A stretch of 64,000 bases of DNA from Nonomuraea thailandensis (GTDB lineage: Bacteria; Actinomycetota; Actinomycetes; Streptosporangiales; Streptosporangiaceae): positions 9,212,501 through 9,276,500 of the forward strand of contig NZ_JAMZEB010000002.1 of NCBI RefSeq assembly GCF_024172165.1, written 5' to 3'. The notes beneath the pieces are model-generated. The model did no database searches. It was given only the letters and a program-made list of their open reading frames with translations, and was not told the DNA's origin. Both the position numbers and the translations under genes were made by a program. Each line of letters opens with the position of its first letter. Within the stretch, counting starts at the first letter, position 1. Positions 38,201 through 47,105 of the stretch are shown in pieces.

Positions 38201-39415
38201 TCATCCCGCCTTGACCAGCAGCCGCCGGGGCCGGTAGGCGAACGCGTCGTCGTTCCACCGCACCGCCGCCAGGTCCTCCTGCGGGCGCAGCCCGGGCGCC
38301 CGGGTCACCAGCGCGCGGAACGCCTCCTGCAGCTCCATCCTGGCCAGGTTCGCGCCGATGCAGAAATGCGGCCCGTGGCCGAAGGTCAGATGCGAGTGGG
38401 GCACGTCGCGGGCGAACCTGCGCACGTCGAACCGCATCGGGTCCGCGAACACCGACGGGTCGTGGTTGGCGGCCGACAGGTTGGGCAGCACGACCGTGCC
38501 CGCCGTGACGGCGCCGCCGGAGGTCTCGACGCTCTCGGTGACCCTGCGCAGCATGCCGGGCGCGCCGGGCCCCTCGTGCCGCAGGATCTCCTCGATCGCC
38601 GGCTCCACCAGCTCCGGATGCGCCACGAGCTCGGCGTACTGGCCGGGATGGCACAGCAGCCGGAAGGCCCCTCGTATGATCATCATGGCCGTGGTCTCGT
38701 ACCCGGCGAAGATCAGCGTGGAGACCATGTTGGTCAGCTCGGCCTCGCTGAGCCTGTCGCCCTCGTCCCGCGCCGCGATGAGCAGGTCGATCAGGTCGTC
38801 GCCCGGCTCGGCCCGGTGCCGCGCGATGAGCTCGGCGGCGTAGGCCATGAACGCGGCGTACCCCTCGGCCCTGGCCTCGGCGCTGGTGTCGGCGGTGGAC
38901 AGGAACATGTCGGTCCACTCGCGTACCTGGGCGAAGCGGTCCATCGGCACGCCGAGCAGCTCGCAGATCACCCGCGCGGGCAGCAGTAGCGCGAAGTCGG
39001 CCGCCAGGTCGAACTCCTCGCCCGCCGCGTCGAGCAGCTCGCCGGCGATGGCGGCGACGCGCGGCCGCCAGCGCTCGGCCTGCCTGGGGGTGAACGCGCC
39101 GTGCATGATGCGGCGGTAGCGGGTGTGCTCCGGCGGGTCCTGGTTGTTCAGCGTCGCGGGATCGTCGTCCAGCGCCCTGCCGCTGACCATCCTGGGCAGG
39201 CCGGGCTCGCGCAGGTTCCGGCTGCTCGCCGGGGAGGCCAGCAGGCCGCGTACGTCCGCGTACCGGACGATCATGGGGATGCGGTCGCCGCTCGGCATCG
39301 TGGCCGCCTCCATCGGCGCCTCGGCGAGCCGTCGGGCCAGGTCGGGTGAGGGAGTGCCGTACGGGCCCGGGGGCAGATCGGGCCAGGCTCCCTTGCTGCT
39401 GGGCTGCTCGGTCAT
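38201..39415 (-). CDS. Cytochrome P450 (bacterial class I type)
   Basis: A 404-residue soluble P450 with FAGYETTAMM in the I helix, EEILR (ExxR) and the haem loop FGHGPHFCIGANLARME. The acid-Thr pair for O2 activation is intact, unlike the P450 at 61655. The start at 39415 is chosen because the extra residues to 39481 do not look coding. It is divergent from an SDR gene across a palindrome. The substrate and redox partner are unknown. Confidence 0.92.
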   Translation of the reverse strand: MTEQPSSKGAWPDLPPGPYGTPSPDLARRLAEAPMEAATMPSGDRIPMIVRYADVRGLLASPASSRNLREPGLPRMVSGRALDDDPATLNNQDPPEHTRYRRIMHGAFTPRQAERWRPRVAAIAGELLDAAGEEFDLAADFALLLPARVICELLGVPMDRFAQVREWTDMFLSTADTSAEARAEGYAAFMAYAAELIARHRAEPGDDLIDLLIAARDEGDRLSEAELTNMVSTLIFAGYETTAMMIIRGAFRLLCHPGQYAELVAHPELVEPAIEEILRHEGPGAPGMLRRVTESVETSGGAVTAGTVVLPNLSAANHDPSVFADPMRFDVRRFARDVPHSHLTFGHGPHFCIGANLARMELQEAFRALVTRAPGLRPQEDLAAVRWNDDAFAYRPRRLLVKAG

Positions 39416-39435
39416 GGCCGCCTCCTCGCACGGAA

Positions 39436-39457
39436 CGTACGCAAGGGCCTTCGTACG
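39436..39457. promoter_or_regulatory. Operator-like palindrome between P450 and SDR genes
   Basis: CGTACG-C-AAGG-G-CCTT-CGTACG is symmetric apart from one extra base. It lies 20 bases before the P450 start and 62 before the SDR start. TetR family operators in actinomycetes often look like this; no TetR gene is adjacent. Confidence 0.45.
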
Positions 39458-39519
39458 GTCAAGACGGCTCCGGCAGAACATGACACCACGTGTCGGCTTT
39501 CCGTCCTAGCGTCCTCCGC

Positions 39520-40434
39520 ATGAGTGACGACCTGAAGGGCAAGATCGCCCTGGTGACCGGGAGCACGCGCGGCGCCGGCCGCGGCATCGCCGTCGAGCTG
39601 GGCGCCGCCGGAGCCACCGTGTACGTGACCGGCCGCACCAGCGGCCGGAGCCGATCCGAGTACGACCGTCCCGAGACCATCGAGGAGACGGCGGCGCTGG
39701 TGGACGAGGCGGGCGGCCACGGCATCCCCGTCCAGGTGGACCATCTGGAACGTGACCAGGTCAGGGCCCTGGTGGATCGCATCGAGCGCGACCACGGCCG
39801 GTTGGACGTGCTCGTCAACGACATCTGGGGCGGGGAGCTGCTGGCCCAGTGGGACACCCCGCTGTGGGAGCACGACCTCGACGCCGGGCTGCGCCTGCTC
39901 CGGCTCGCCATCGACACGCACATCATCACCAGCCACTACGCGCTGCCCCTGCTGATCAAACGTCCGGGCGGCCTCGTGGTGGAGATGACCGACGGCACCA
40001 AGGAGTACAACGACGACAACTACCGCGTCTCGTTCTTCTACGACCACGCCAAGAGCGCCGTGCTCAGGCTCGGCTTCGCACAGGCACATGAGCTGCGGGA
40101 ACACGGCTGCGCGGCCGTGACGCTGACGCCCGGCTGGCTCAGGTCCGAGCTGATGCTGGAGCACTTCGGGGTGAGCGAGGCGAACTGGCGCGACGCCACC
40201 GCCCGCGAGCCGCACTTCGTGATCTCCGAGACGCCCCGCTACGTCGGCCGCGCCGTCGCCGCACTGGCCGCGGACGCGGACGTGATGCGCTGGAGCGGGC
40301 AGTCGCTGTCCAGCGGTCAACTCGCCCGCGAGTACGGCTTCACGGACGTGGACGGCTCACAACCCGACTGCTGGCGCTACCTCGTGGAGGTCCAGGACGC
40401 GGGCAGGCCCGCGGACGCGACCGGCTACCGCTGA
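39520..40434 (+). CDS. Short-chain dehydrogenase
   Basis: A 304-residue SDR with TGSTRGAGRGIA (NADPH-type loop with basic residues after strand 2, TGRTSGRS), NDIWGG in place of the usual NNAG, and FYDHAKSAV holding the Tyr-x3-Lys pair. Length is above the usual 250 because of a C-terminal extension. A TAGCGT lies seven bases before the ATG, a leaderless pattern. It is divergent from a P450 and the two may act on the same compound. Confidence 0.87.
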   Translation: MSDDLKGKIALVTGSTRGAGRGIAVELGAAGATVYVTGRTSGRSRSEYDRPETIEETAALVDEAGGHGIPVQVDHLERDQVRALVDRIERDHGRLDVLVNDIWGGELLAQWDTPLWEHDLDAGLRLLRLAIDTHIITSHYALPLLIKRPGGLVVEMTDGTKEYNDDNYRVSFFYDHAKSAVLRLGFAQAHELREHGCAAVTLTPGWLRSELMLEHFGVSEANWRDATAREPHFVISETPRYVGRAVAALAADADVMRWSGQSLSSGQLAREYGFTDVDGSQPDCWRYLVEVQDAGRPADATGYR

Positions 40435-40478
40435 CCGGTCTCCTGCGGGCCCGGGTGCCGCTGACCGGTCTCCTGCGG
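40428..40478. repeat. 21-base direct repeat at SDR stop codon
   Basis: CCGCTGACCGGTCTCCTGCGG occurs at 40428-40448 and 40458-40478. The first copy contains the SDR stop codon TGA. Confidence 0.8.
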
Positions 40479-40641
40479 CATGGCCCGGTGCCGTCCATCT
40501 CGCTGACACCCGCCCGTGAGCGACACGCGAGCTTCGTGGCGGTACGGGATGATGATGTCCGAAATCCGCTGCAGGCCGCGCCCGGCCCGGCGCTATACCT
40601 GTGAGCGAGACGACGTCCACCTGCCGAGGAGAGCCCTTCCC

Positions 40642-41463
40642 ATGACCGCCACCGCCAAGGCCGACCTGCTCCGCTCGCTCCAGAACGATGCGGTGCTGCT
40701 CCTGCCCAACGCCTGGGACGCCGCCAGCGCCGCCGTGATCGCCGCGGCCGGAGCCCCCGCGATCGCCACCACCAGCGCCGGCCTGTCCTGGAGCCTGGGG
40801 CGCCCGGACGGCCAGGCGCTGGGCCGCGCCGAAGCGATCGGCGTCGTCGCCCGGATCGCGGCCGTGGTCGACGTCCCGGTCACCGCCGACGTCGAGGGCG
40901 GCTACGACGACCTGGCGGCCACCGTCACCGAAGTGATCGCCGCCGGCGCGGTCGGCGTCAACCTGGAGGACTCCCGGGCCGCCGGCGGCCCGCTGTACAC
41001 GATCGAGGAGCAGGCGGCCCGCATCCGGGAGGCCCGGGCCGCCGCCGCCGGAGCGGGCCTGCCGGCGCTGGTCCTCAACGCCCGCACCGACGTCATCCTG
41101 TTCGGCCTCGGCGACCTGGACGAGGTCGTCGCCCGCACGCTCGCCTACGCGGAGGCCGGCGCCGACAGCGTCTTCGTGCCCGGCCTGCTCGACCTGACCG
41201 CCCTGCGCACCCTCTGCGACGCCTCCCCGATCCCGGTCAACGCCATGGCGATGCCCGGCGGCCCGGACGTGGCCGCCCTCACCGGGGCCGGGGTCCGCAG
41301 GATCAGCCTCGGCTCGGCCGTCGCCCAGGCCGCCTACGCCACGGCCCGTCAGGTCACCCTCGAACTCCTCGGCGAGGGCACCTTCGACTCCCTGGACGGC
41401 GCCCTCGACTTCGGCGAGCTCAACGGGCTGCTGGCGTCGGGCTCCGATGGGAAGATCGACTGA
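40642..41463 (+). CDS. Isocitrate lyase/PEP mutase family protein
   Basis: A 273-residue TIM-barrel enzyme. LLLPNAWDAASAAVIAAAGA, TADVEGGY (metal-binding Asp) and GVNLEDS mark the ICL/PEP mutase family. The KKCGH loop of isocitrate lyase is absent, so it is more likely a carbon-phosphorus or C-C bond lyase of small 2-oxoacid-type substrates. The start has GAGGAG ten bases upstream; the earlier in-frame start at 40516 is unsupported. Confidence 0.85.
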   Translation: MTATAKADLLRSLQNDAVLLLPNAWDAASAAVIAAAGAPAIATTSAGLSWSLGRPDGQALGRAEAIGVVARIAAVVDVPVTADVEGGYDDLAATVTEVIAAGAVGVNLEDSRAAGGPLYTIEEQAARIREARAAAAGAGLPALVLNARTDVILFGLGDLDEVVARTLAYAEAGADSVFVPGLLDLTALRTLCDASPIPVNAMAMPGGPDVAALTGAGVRRISLGSAVAQAAYATARQVTLELLGEGTFDSLDGALDFGELNGLLASGSDGKID

Positions 41464-41485
41464 CTCGACCCGAACGGGGGCACCC

Positions 41486-42019
41486 TTGATCCGTCGTCCG
41501 GCCCGTGCCGTGCTCGCGTCACTCCTGCTCGCGGCCACGGCCTGTGCCACGCCGCCCGCCGACCCGGTGCTCAAGGACCCGGCCCGGTGGCCGCTGGCCG
41601 AGCTGCGGGGCCTGATCGACCGGCCCGAGGTGCCCGACGAGGCCGAGCGGGCACTGGCGCAGATCAGGGTGGGCTCGTACGACCTGCTCGCGTGGATCCA
41701 CTCCTCGGGCCTGTGCGGGCTGGCCGGCGCCGGCTGGAGCATGCACGTCGACCTGACCGGGTCGCAGGGTCAGCCGAAGCGGGAGGACGGCTTCTCCGGC
41801 CCGGTGGAGCCGGCGGCGGCCGTCTCCCACGAGGGCGAGGTCAGCCTGTTCTGCACCCCGACCCGCATGCTGATCAGGGTCGAGGGACAGACCTCCCAGC
41901 CCTTCGTCTCCGGCGACGCCGCCGGGCAGATCGTCAACGGCGGCCTCAACGCCGTCGTCGGCTCGCCCGAGGCCCTGTACGAATCGCTGCCCCGCGCCAC
42001 CGTGACCCGCGGCGGCTAG
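41486..42019 (+). CDS. Putative lipoprotein, unknown function
   Basis: A 177-residue exported protein. The TTG at 41486 follows GGGGG at five bases; the frame before it overlaps the neighbouring gene. A basic start and hydrophobic helix end in LLLAATAC, a lipobox-like site with the Cys likely lipidated. The mature part has two further Cys (SSGLCGLAG and SLFCTPT) and WSMHVDLTG. No family was recognised. It follows the lyase-like gene by 22 bases on the same strand. Confidence 0.68.
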   Translation: MIRRPARAVLASLLLAATACATPPADPVLKDPARWPLAELRGLIDRPEVPDEAERALAQIRVGSYDLLAWIHSSGLCGLAGAGWSMHVDLTGSQGQPKREDGFSGPVEPAAAVSHEGEVSLFCTPTRMLIRVEGQTSQPFVSGDAAGQIVNGGLNAVVGSPEALYESLPRATVTRGG

Positions 42020-42046
42020 CGAGCCCGCTCATGAGAGGATCGCACC

Positions 42047-42502
42047 GTGTCACGCCTGCTGATCGTGCATCACACCGCCTCCCCGACGCTGCGGGAGCTC
42101 TTCGAGTCGGTACGGCAGGGCGCCACCACGGACGAGGTCGAGGGCGTCGAAGTGGTCACCCGTGCCGCGCTGCGCGCCACCGCCGTGGACGTGTTCGAGG
42201 CCGACGGCGTCATCCTCGGCACACCGGTCAACATCGGCTACATGAGCGGAGCGCTCAAGCACTTCTTCGACACCGTCTACTACCCGTGTCTGGAGGAGAC
42301 GCGGCGCCTGCCGTACGGGCTGTACGTGCACGGCAACAGCGACGCGACCGGCGCGGTCCGGGCGGTGGAGTCGATCACGACCGGGCTGGGCTGGCAGCGC
42401 GCCCATCCGCCGGTGGCGGTGACGGGCGCGCCGGGCAAGGACGACCTGGCGGCCTGCTGGGAGCTGGGCGCCACGCTCGCCGCGACGATCAGCCCTGCCT
42501 GA
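42047..42502 (+). CDS. Flavodoxin-like NAD(P)H-dependent oxidoreductase
   Basis: A 151-residue FMN-binding protein. SRLLIVHHTASPTLRELFES is the first strand and phosphate loop, then VILGTPVNIGYMSGALKHFFDTVYY is the typical flavin loop of WrbA/flavodoxin-like proteins. The GTG at 42047 has an AGAGGAT site. The stop overlaps the end of the convergent receptor gene by 14 bases. Confidence 0.85.
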   Translation: MSRLLIVHHTASPTLRELFESVRQGATTDEVEGVEVVTRAALRATAVDVFEADGVILGTPVNIGYMSGALKHFFDTVYYPCLEETRRLPYGLYVHGNSDATGAVRAVESITTGLGWQRAHPPVAVTGAPGKDDLAACWELGATLAATISPA

Positions 42503-45284
42503 CCGCGGGATCACCCCCGATCGCGGGATCGCCCTCGATCGCGGGATCGCCCTCGATCGCGGGATCGCCCTCGATCGCGGGATCGCCCTCGATCACGGGG
42601 TCGCCCTCGTTCGCATAGGGCGAGACGGACGCGGGCACGCCCTTGCACACCTCGCCCTGACTCTTGCGAGCGTGGTCGGGATCGAGGGTCCCGCAGTAGA
42701 GCACCGGGATGCCCTGGCGGCCAGGTCTCATGACGGCGATCACCTTGTCGTACGGCTCGTGACCGGCGCCGCGGAAGTCGATCAACCCGCTGGTTCCCTC
42801 CCACGCGTCGCGCAGGGTGGTGCCCTCCAGCCGCTGCTTGATCTCACCCCGGCCGGGCAGCTCGTCCTCGCGTGCCTCCTCGGCCGTCTCCGGCTCGAAG
42901 GCGTCGCTGATCGCCTGGTACATCAGGCTGATCGCGTCGTAGGTCAGGATGAGATTGTCCTCGGACATGTCGGTGAGCTGGTTGTCCAGCAGATGATTGG
43001 CGAATCTCGTGCGAGTCGGCCGCTCGCCGGACTTGCCGGGGAGCTCCCACAACCAGCGGCCCGCCAGCCCCAGGTAGTAGACGTCGACCTGCTTCATCGC
43101 GGCTATCGCCTCGCCGTGGTGCGGCATCACCCTGGCCACGTCGTCGGCCGCGATCACCTTCACCTTGCCGCATCTCCGGCCCTCGACGGCCGTGAGGAAG
43201 TCGACGAAGTCCACCGCCCGGCCGGCGTAGAAGATGACGTCGGGTTCCCGGCGGCAGGCCCCGGCGGCGGCAGGAGGCAGCCCCCCGTGCGCGGAGTACG
43301 GCAACTCGTCCACGATCTTGAAGATCGCCTGCTTCTGGAGCACGGCCTTGAAGTCGTCGGCCAGGTTGCCGGTGTAGTGATCCTTGCTCGTCCTGTCCTT
43401 GACGATGACGACCTTGATCCGCTTGCCGGCCGCGAACAACGACCTGGCGAAGCTCACACCCATCCACGCTTCGCGATGGCTGGTCGGCCCCACGTGGAAG
43501 TAGTACTGGGAGTGGTTCCCCGAGGCGATCGTCCCCATCGTGTCCGCCGTCGCCGTGCTCGACACCATCGGGATCTTCGCCTTGTGCAGCACCTCGATCG
43601 CCTCGCGAATGCCGCTCAGACTGCGCGGGAGCCCCACCACCCCCATGAGCTTCCGGTTGCCCTCGGCCATGGCGGCGATCTGTCTCGCCGCTTCGGGCGC
43701 CTTGCTGAAGTCGTCGCCTCCGTTGGCGACCAGGATGCGCAGCCGCGGTGAGCTGTGGACGTTGCTCTGCACGTACTCGGCCGCCGCCAGTTCCGACAGC
43801 CCGCTCACGACCCGGGGGTCGTCCGGATCGACGTTCCACGGCGAGTACTCGCCGAACAGCACCACGTCGACGTAGTTCCCCGACTTCTCGGCCTGCTGGT
43901 TGTTGACGTCGATCTTGCTGAGCCAAGCCCGGACGTCTCGGTTGAAGAGCCGCCCGTAGTTGAGCCGCTCCCAGTTGAGGATGCCGACGCACTCCCCTCC
44001 CTTCATCTCCGCCCAGTCCCGGCCACCGCACCGGTCCCACCACTGGAAACCGCCCCATCCGGGCAGCACCAGCAGGACCGCCAGGACCACCGACCAGTAG
44101 CCCACGGCACGCGAGCGCCGCGGGCGCCGCGGCTGGAACGCGGTGACCTCCGGCGGCCCGGGGGTGTCGATGCGCAGGCGCAGATCGGGCACCCGCCGCG
44201 CGGCCTCCGTCCGCCACCGCCTCACCGCCTCGGAGACCCGGCCGAGGCTCATCGGAGAACGCGGGGACCGGGGAGTGACGTCGGGCACGCTCGCCACCAC
44301 GACCAGGGGAGGCAGCAGACCCGTCTCCTCGGTGGTCCGCTCCATCAGCCGCAGGAACCTGGCGTGCACGCCACCGGGATCGGTGACCTTGAGGACGAGC
44401 AGCGCGTAACATTCGCGCCCCCAGTTCGGCCACGGCAGGACACGCTTCTTGTAGGCCTCGCGCAGATCCCGCAGCAGCGCGTGCACCAGCAACTGCTCGG
44501 CCTCGGCGGCGTCCGCGTTCGCCACGCGCAGCGCGTACTGCGGCAACCGTTCGAACCGCCGCCGTGTGACGTACGGCTGCCTGCGGAAGGAGCGGTAGAA
44601 GAGTGACCCGGTGACCGACATCAGGCCCTGGAACACCGTGCCGACCAGCATCACCGCGAGGCCGACCGCCCACGGCACGAGGGCCACCAGGTTGTCCCAC
44701 GGGATGAGGTCGGTCTTCGTGCCGGCCAGCCAGACCGCCAGCGTGCCGACGGGCACCCACGCCACCGCCGCCCGGAACGCGAAGTCGGCCGAGGTCCTGG
44801 TGCGGTGCTCGCTGCCGTACTTGCTGCGCTGCCAGCCCCTGAACCGGTGCTTGAACTCCCCGTAGCCGTTGTTCGTCCGGAAGCGCGGCGGCCAGTCCCC
44901 TTCGAAGCCCTCCGGCCGCCCGTGGCACTGCTCCCGCGCCCAGATCACGAACTGGGCGAGCGGAAAGCGCGGCGGCGGCAGCAGCGACCCGTTCACCGGC
45001 TTGCCCATCTCCGCGGCCAGCGCCTCGACCAGCTTCAACAGCCTCCGATGCGGGTCGCTCTCCGTGGCCCCGTCGTCTTCGGCACGGGCGAAGGGCACAC
45101 CGTTCTGGAACGCTCCAACCAGCGTCTCGACGGCGACAGAAGCGTGCGAGCCGCCCGTGACGTACAGGATGGGAAGCGGCGGATCGGCACGCCAGAACGC
45201 AGGCCGGCGAATCAGCTGCTCCACAACGCCGCGCAGGTCGCTCACCCGAACCTCACTTCCCGAGGTGCTCTTCCGGCGACTCAT
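42489..45284 (-). CDS. Membrane receptor-like protein with outside periplasmic-binding domain
   Basis: A 931-residue protein. Residues 1-168 resemble the start of a STAND/AAA-type NTPase (PLPILYVTGGSHASVAVETL) but the GKS/T of Walker A is missing. Two close helices (about 169-188 and 197-230) are followed by a cytoplasmic stretch to 390 and a third helix (394-414). The rest (about 470-860) is a type 1 periplasmic-binding fold, as in branched-chain amino acid receptors (VGVVGLPRSLSGIREAIEVL, YYFHVGPTSHREAWMG and AYDAISLMYQA-like ending). A tail of DPAIEG repeats ends it. It may sense an extracellular ligand; enzymatic output is not evident. Confidence 0.75.
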   Translation of the reverse strand: MSRRKSTSGSEVRVSDLRGVVEQLIRRPAFWRADPPLPILYVTGGSHASVAVETLVGAFQNGVPFARAEDDGATESDPHRRLLKLVEALAAEMGKPVNGSLLPPPRFPLAQFVIWAREQCHGRPEGFEGDWPPRFRTNNGYGEFKHRFRGWQRSKYGSEHRTRTSADFAFRAAVAWVPVGTLAVWLAGTKTDLIPWDNLVALVPWAVGLAVMLVGTVFQGLMSVTGSLFYRSFRRQPYVTRRRFERLPQYALRVANADAAEAEQLLVHALLRDLREAYKKRVLPWPNWGRECYALLVLKVTDPGGVHARFLRLMERTTEETGLLPPLVVVASVPDVTPRSPRSPMSLGRVSEAVRRWRTEAARRVPDLRLRIDTPGPPEVTAFQPRRPRRSRAVGYWSVVLAVLLVLPGWGGFQWWDRCGGRDWAEMKGGECVGILNWERLNYGRLFNRDVRAWLSKIDVNNQQAEKSGNYVDVVLFGEYSPWNVDPDDPRVVSGLSELAAAEYVQSNVHSSPRLRILVANGGDDFSKAPEAARQIAAMAEGNRKLMGVVGLPRSLSGIREAIEVLHKAKIPMVSSTATADTMGTIASGNHSQYYFHVGPTSHREAWMGVSFARSLFAAGKRIKVVIVKDRTSKDHYTGNLADDFKAVLQKQAIFKIVDELPYSAHGGLPPAAAGACRREPDVIFYAGRAVDFVDFLTAVEGRRCGKVKVIAADDVARVMPHHGEAIAAMKQVDVYYLGLAGRWLWELPGKSGERPTRTRFANHLLDNQLTDMSEDNLILTYDAISLMYQAISDAFEPETAEEAREDELPGRGEIKQRLEGTTLRDAWEGTSGLIDFRGAGHEPYDKVIAVMRPGRQGIPVLYCGTLDPDHARKSQGEVCKGVPASVSPYANEGDPVIEGDPAIEGDPAIEGDPAIEGDPAIGGDPAVRQG
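42505..42612. repeat. Six 18-base tandem repeats in receptor gene
   Basis: GCGGGATCGCCCTCGATC repeats six times (units start at 42505, 42523, 42541, 42559, 42577 and 42595); the middle four are identical, the outer two diverge. On the minus strand they encode the DP[AV]IEG tail. The near identity of the middle units suggests recent expansion. Confidence 0.92.
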
Positions 45285-45354
45285 CCTTTCCTAAGATCCG
45301 CGCCCGCGTCCGCCGGTTCTCCACGTCCGAGTCAAGACGCTGTCAAGAACCGAA

Positions 45355-45753
45355 TCACTGATCTTCCCCCTCGTCCCGCTCCCTCAAAGCCACGAACCCC
45401 CCGCGCGCCCCGCCGCTCCCGGCCACCGCGCTCCAGTCACGAGCCTGCTCCCGCGAGCCCGCAACCACCACCACAGCGCCCCCGGCCCGATCCACCGCCC
45501 TCAACCAGCCGAACCGCTCTTCCACCTCATCGGGAGAGACCAGCCCATCGACCAGGAACCCGGCATCACCAGGCCCGTCCACGACCGAGAAGGCAAGTGC
45601 CGTCAGAAGCTGCCAGCCGACACACACGGAGGGCTCACCCGAGCGAAGCTCGAGCTCGGGAAGCTGCTCGACCGGCTCGGCCGAGACGAGAGCCAGCGTC
45701 GGCACAGGCCCGGTCAGGTGGATCGCATTCTCGCGGGAGACGTGGGACGGCAT
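45355..45753 (-). CDS. Hypothetical protein (132 aa)
   Basis: A 132-residue soluble protein beginning MPSHVSRENAIHLTGPVPTL; the frame extends further upstream but the ATG at 45753 gives the most natural start. It has a Val/Leu-rich core (CVGWQLLTALAFSVVDGPGD and RFGWLRAVDRAGGAVVVVA) and an acidic end. I cannot name a family. It sits beside putative immunity-type genes. Confidence 0.5.
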   Translation of the reverse strand: MPSHVSRENAIHLTGPVPTLALVSAEPVEQLPELELRSGEPSVCVGWQLLTALAFSVVDGPGDAGFLVDGLVSPDEVEERFGWLRAVDRAGGAVVVVAGSREQARDWSAVAGSGGARGGFVALRERDEGEDQ

Positions 45754-45889
45754 CCGGCGAGTATGCCACCCCGCCGACCCCCTGACCTCTGTTTTCGCCG
45801 GGGCCCGCGGACGCCGTGCCCGCCGCCCTCGCCCTACTACTCCTCCACACCGACCCTGGCGGCTCCCCGACGACGCCGGGCAAGCGCTG

Positions 45890-46339
45890 TCATGCGCGGC
45901 CCACAACGGGGAATCGCTCCTCAACAGCAATTAGCGCGTCCACGATCGGCGGAAGGTCCGTCTGGTCCAAATCCTTGATCATGAAGTGAAGGATGTTCCC
46001 CATCCCAGGATCATCACCCAGAGTCCCTAACACCGACAGAGAACCTGTGGGATGGCATTCGATGGTGAGCTCAATCCAATTCTCCATCGACGACAAGGTG
46101 GCGCTTCCCTGGACCTCTGTGTAGACACGCTCCAACGCCACTCGGAAGTCGCGAAGCTCATCGATCCGGAGCCCCGCGTTGATCCTGGCGGCGAACCCGC
46201 CGACCCGCGCACGAACAGGAGAGGTCAACCAGTTCCCATCCCAGAAATCGGTGGAGCCAGGGTGCATGCGACCGCGAACCTCGATAAGCACACGATCGGA
46301 CTGTCCGCCTCGGCCGACGACAATCTCCACAGGATCCAT
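45890..46339 (-). CDS. WapI family immunity-type protein
   Basis: A 149-residue soluble protein. The features DFWDGNWLTSPVRARVGGFA, ELRDFRVALERVYTEVQGSA and LDQTDLPPIVDALIAVEERF match the WapI immunity family, whose members neutralise WapA-type contact toxins. No toxin gene is in the window, so it may be an orphan immunity gene or a housekeeping relative. The ATG at 46339 is chosen; the longer frame to 46627 is a shadow of other DNA. Confidence 0.72.
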   Translation of the reverse strand: MDPVEIVVGRGGQSDRVLIEVRGRMHPGSTDFWDGNWLTSPVRARVGGFAARINAGLRIDELRDFRVALERVYTEVQGSATLSSMENWIELTIECHPTGSLSVLGTLGDDPGMGNILHFMIKDLDQTDLPPIVDALIAVEERFPVVGRA

Positions 46340-46412
46340 GCGGCCATTCTCTCGGAGGAGTCGCTCGGTGAGCCACGCCGAGGGACGAAGCGCGGTCACG
46401 GCTGACTTGCCA

Positions 46413-46844
46413 TCAATCGCTCGCCAAGCGCAGCATCTCGCGGGTGGCCTCCCGCAGGGGCGGCCAATCGTTGCCGAATGCCAGGCCGACGTGATGATAG
46501 GCGTCGAAACCCATGAGGCGGCTCCCCGGCCCGCGCGCCGCGATGTCGAGACCGATACCGGCCTGCATCTTGAGCCACGCGCAATTCTCCTCCATCGGCA
46601 CGTCTTCATCTTCATCTTCATCTTCATCTTCGTTCAGAGTGCCGTAGTGCTCTCCAGCCGGTGGCACCACGAGCTGTTCCCGAAACTCCACAACTCGTTC
46701 ATTAGCCGAACCTACGCGGTCGACCAACATGAGATGTTCGTCAAATGATCCGTGTCGGCCGGATCCATCACCTGAAACCTCGTGTTCAGTGCCACCACTC
46801 ACAAGCATCCCGACATCTGCATCCGAGACAGCTGTTCGTGTCAT
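46413..46844 (-). CDS. Hypothetical protein with Asp-Glu repeat
   Basis: A 143-residue frame whose first half uses AT-richer codons than the genome norm, including five GAA-GAT pairs (EDEDEDEDED). The second half (AWLKMQAGIGLDIAARGPGS, HHVGLAFGNDWPPLRE) looks more like the genome. The true start may be internal. No family was recognised. Position next to an immunity-type gene hints at a toxin/immunity context. Confidence 0.4.
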   Translation of the reverse strand: MTRTAVSDADVGMLVSGGTEHEVSGDGSGRHGSFDEHLMLVDRVGSANERVVEFREQLVVPPAGEHYGTLNEDEDEDEDEDVPMEENCAWLKMQAGIGLDIAARGPGSRLMGFDAYHHVGLAFGNDWPPLREATREMLRLASD

Positions 46845-47105
46845 GCGGACGACGACAGTCCATCAGGACGCCACCCGCAATCCCGGCCCCTGTTGAAACC
46901 GACGATGGTGGGATGACACCTCGCCCCAGGCTGGCGAACCATCGTCCATGACGTGCCGCTCCCATCACGACCAGTTGAGTAGTGCACTTCGGTTGCGCCC
47001 GCATCTTTCCAGAGCAACGCAAGCATGGATAGATTCCGCGGGTGGCGATGCAGCCCCTGCAATCCTCCACAGACGCCTTCAAGCGAGCCACTATGCTCCG
47101 GCATC

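Noticed and set aside
42505-42612. CRISPR array
   Set aside because: Units are contiguous 18-base coding repeats without spacers, and there are no cas genes.
45890-46844. A full polymorphic toxin system
   Set aside because: An immunity-type protein is present but no large toxin, secretion or RHS-repeat gene is seen.
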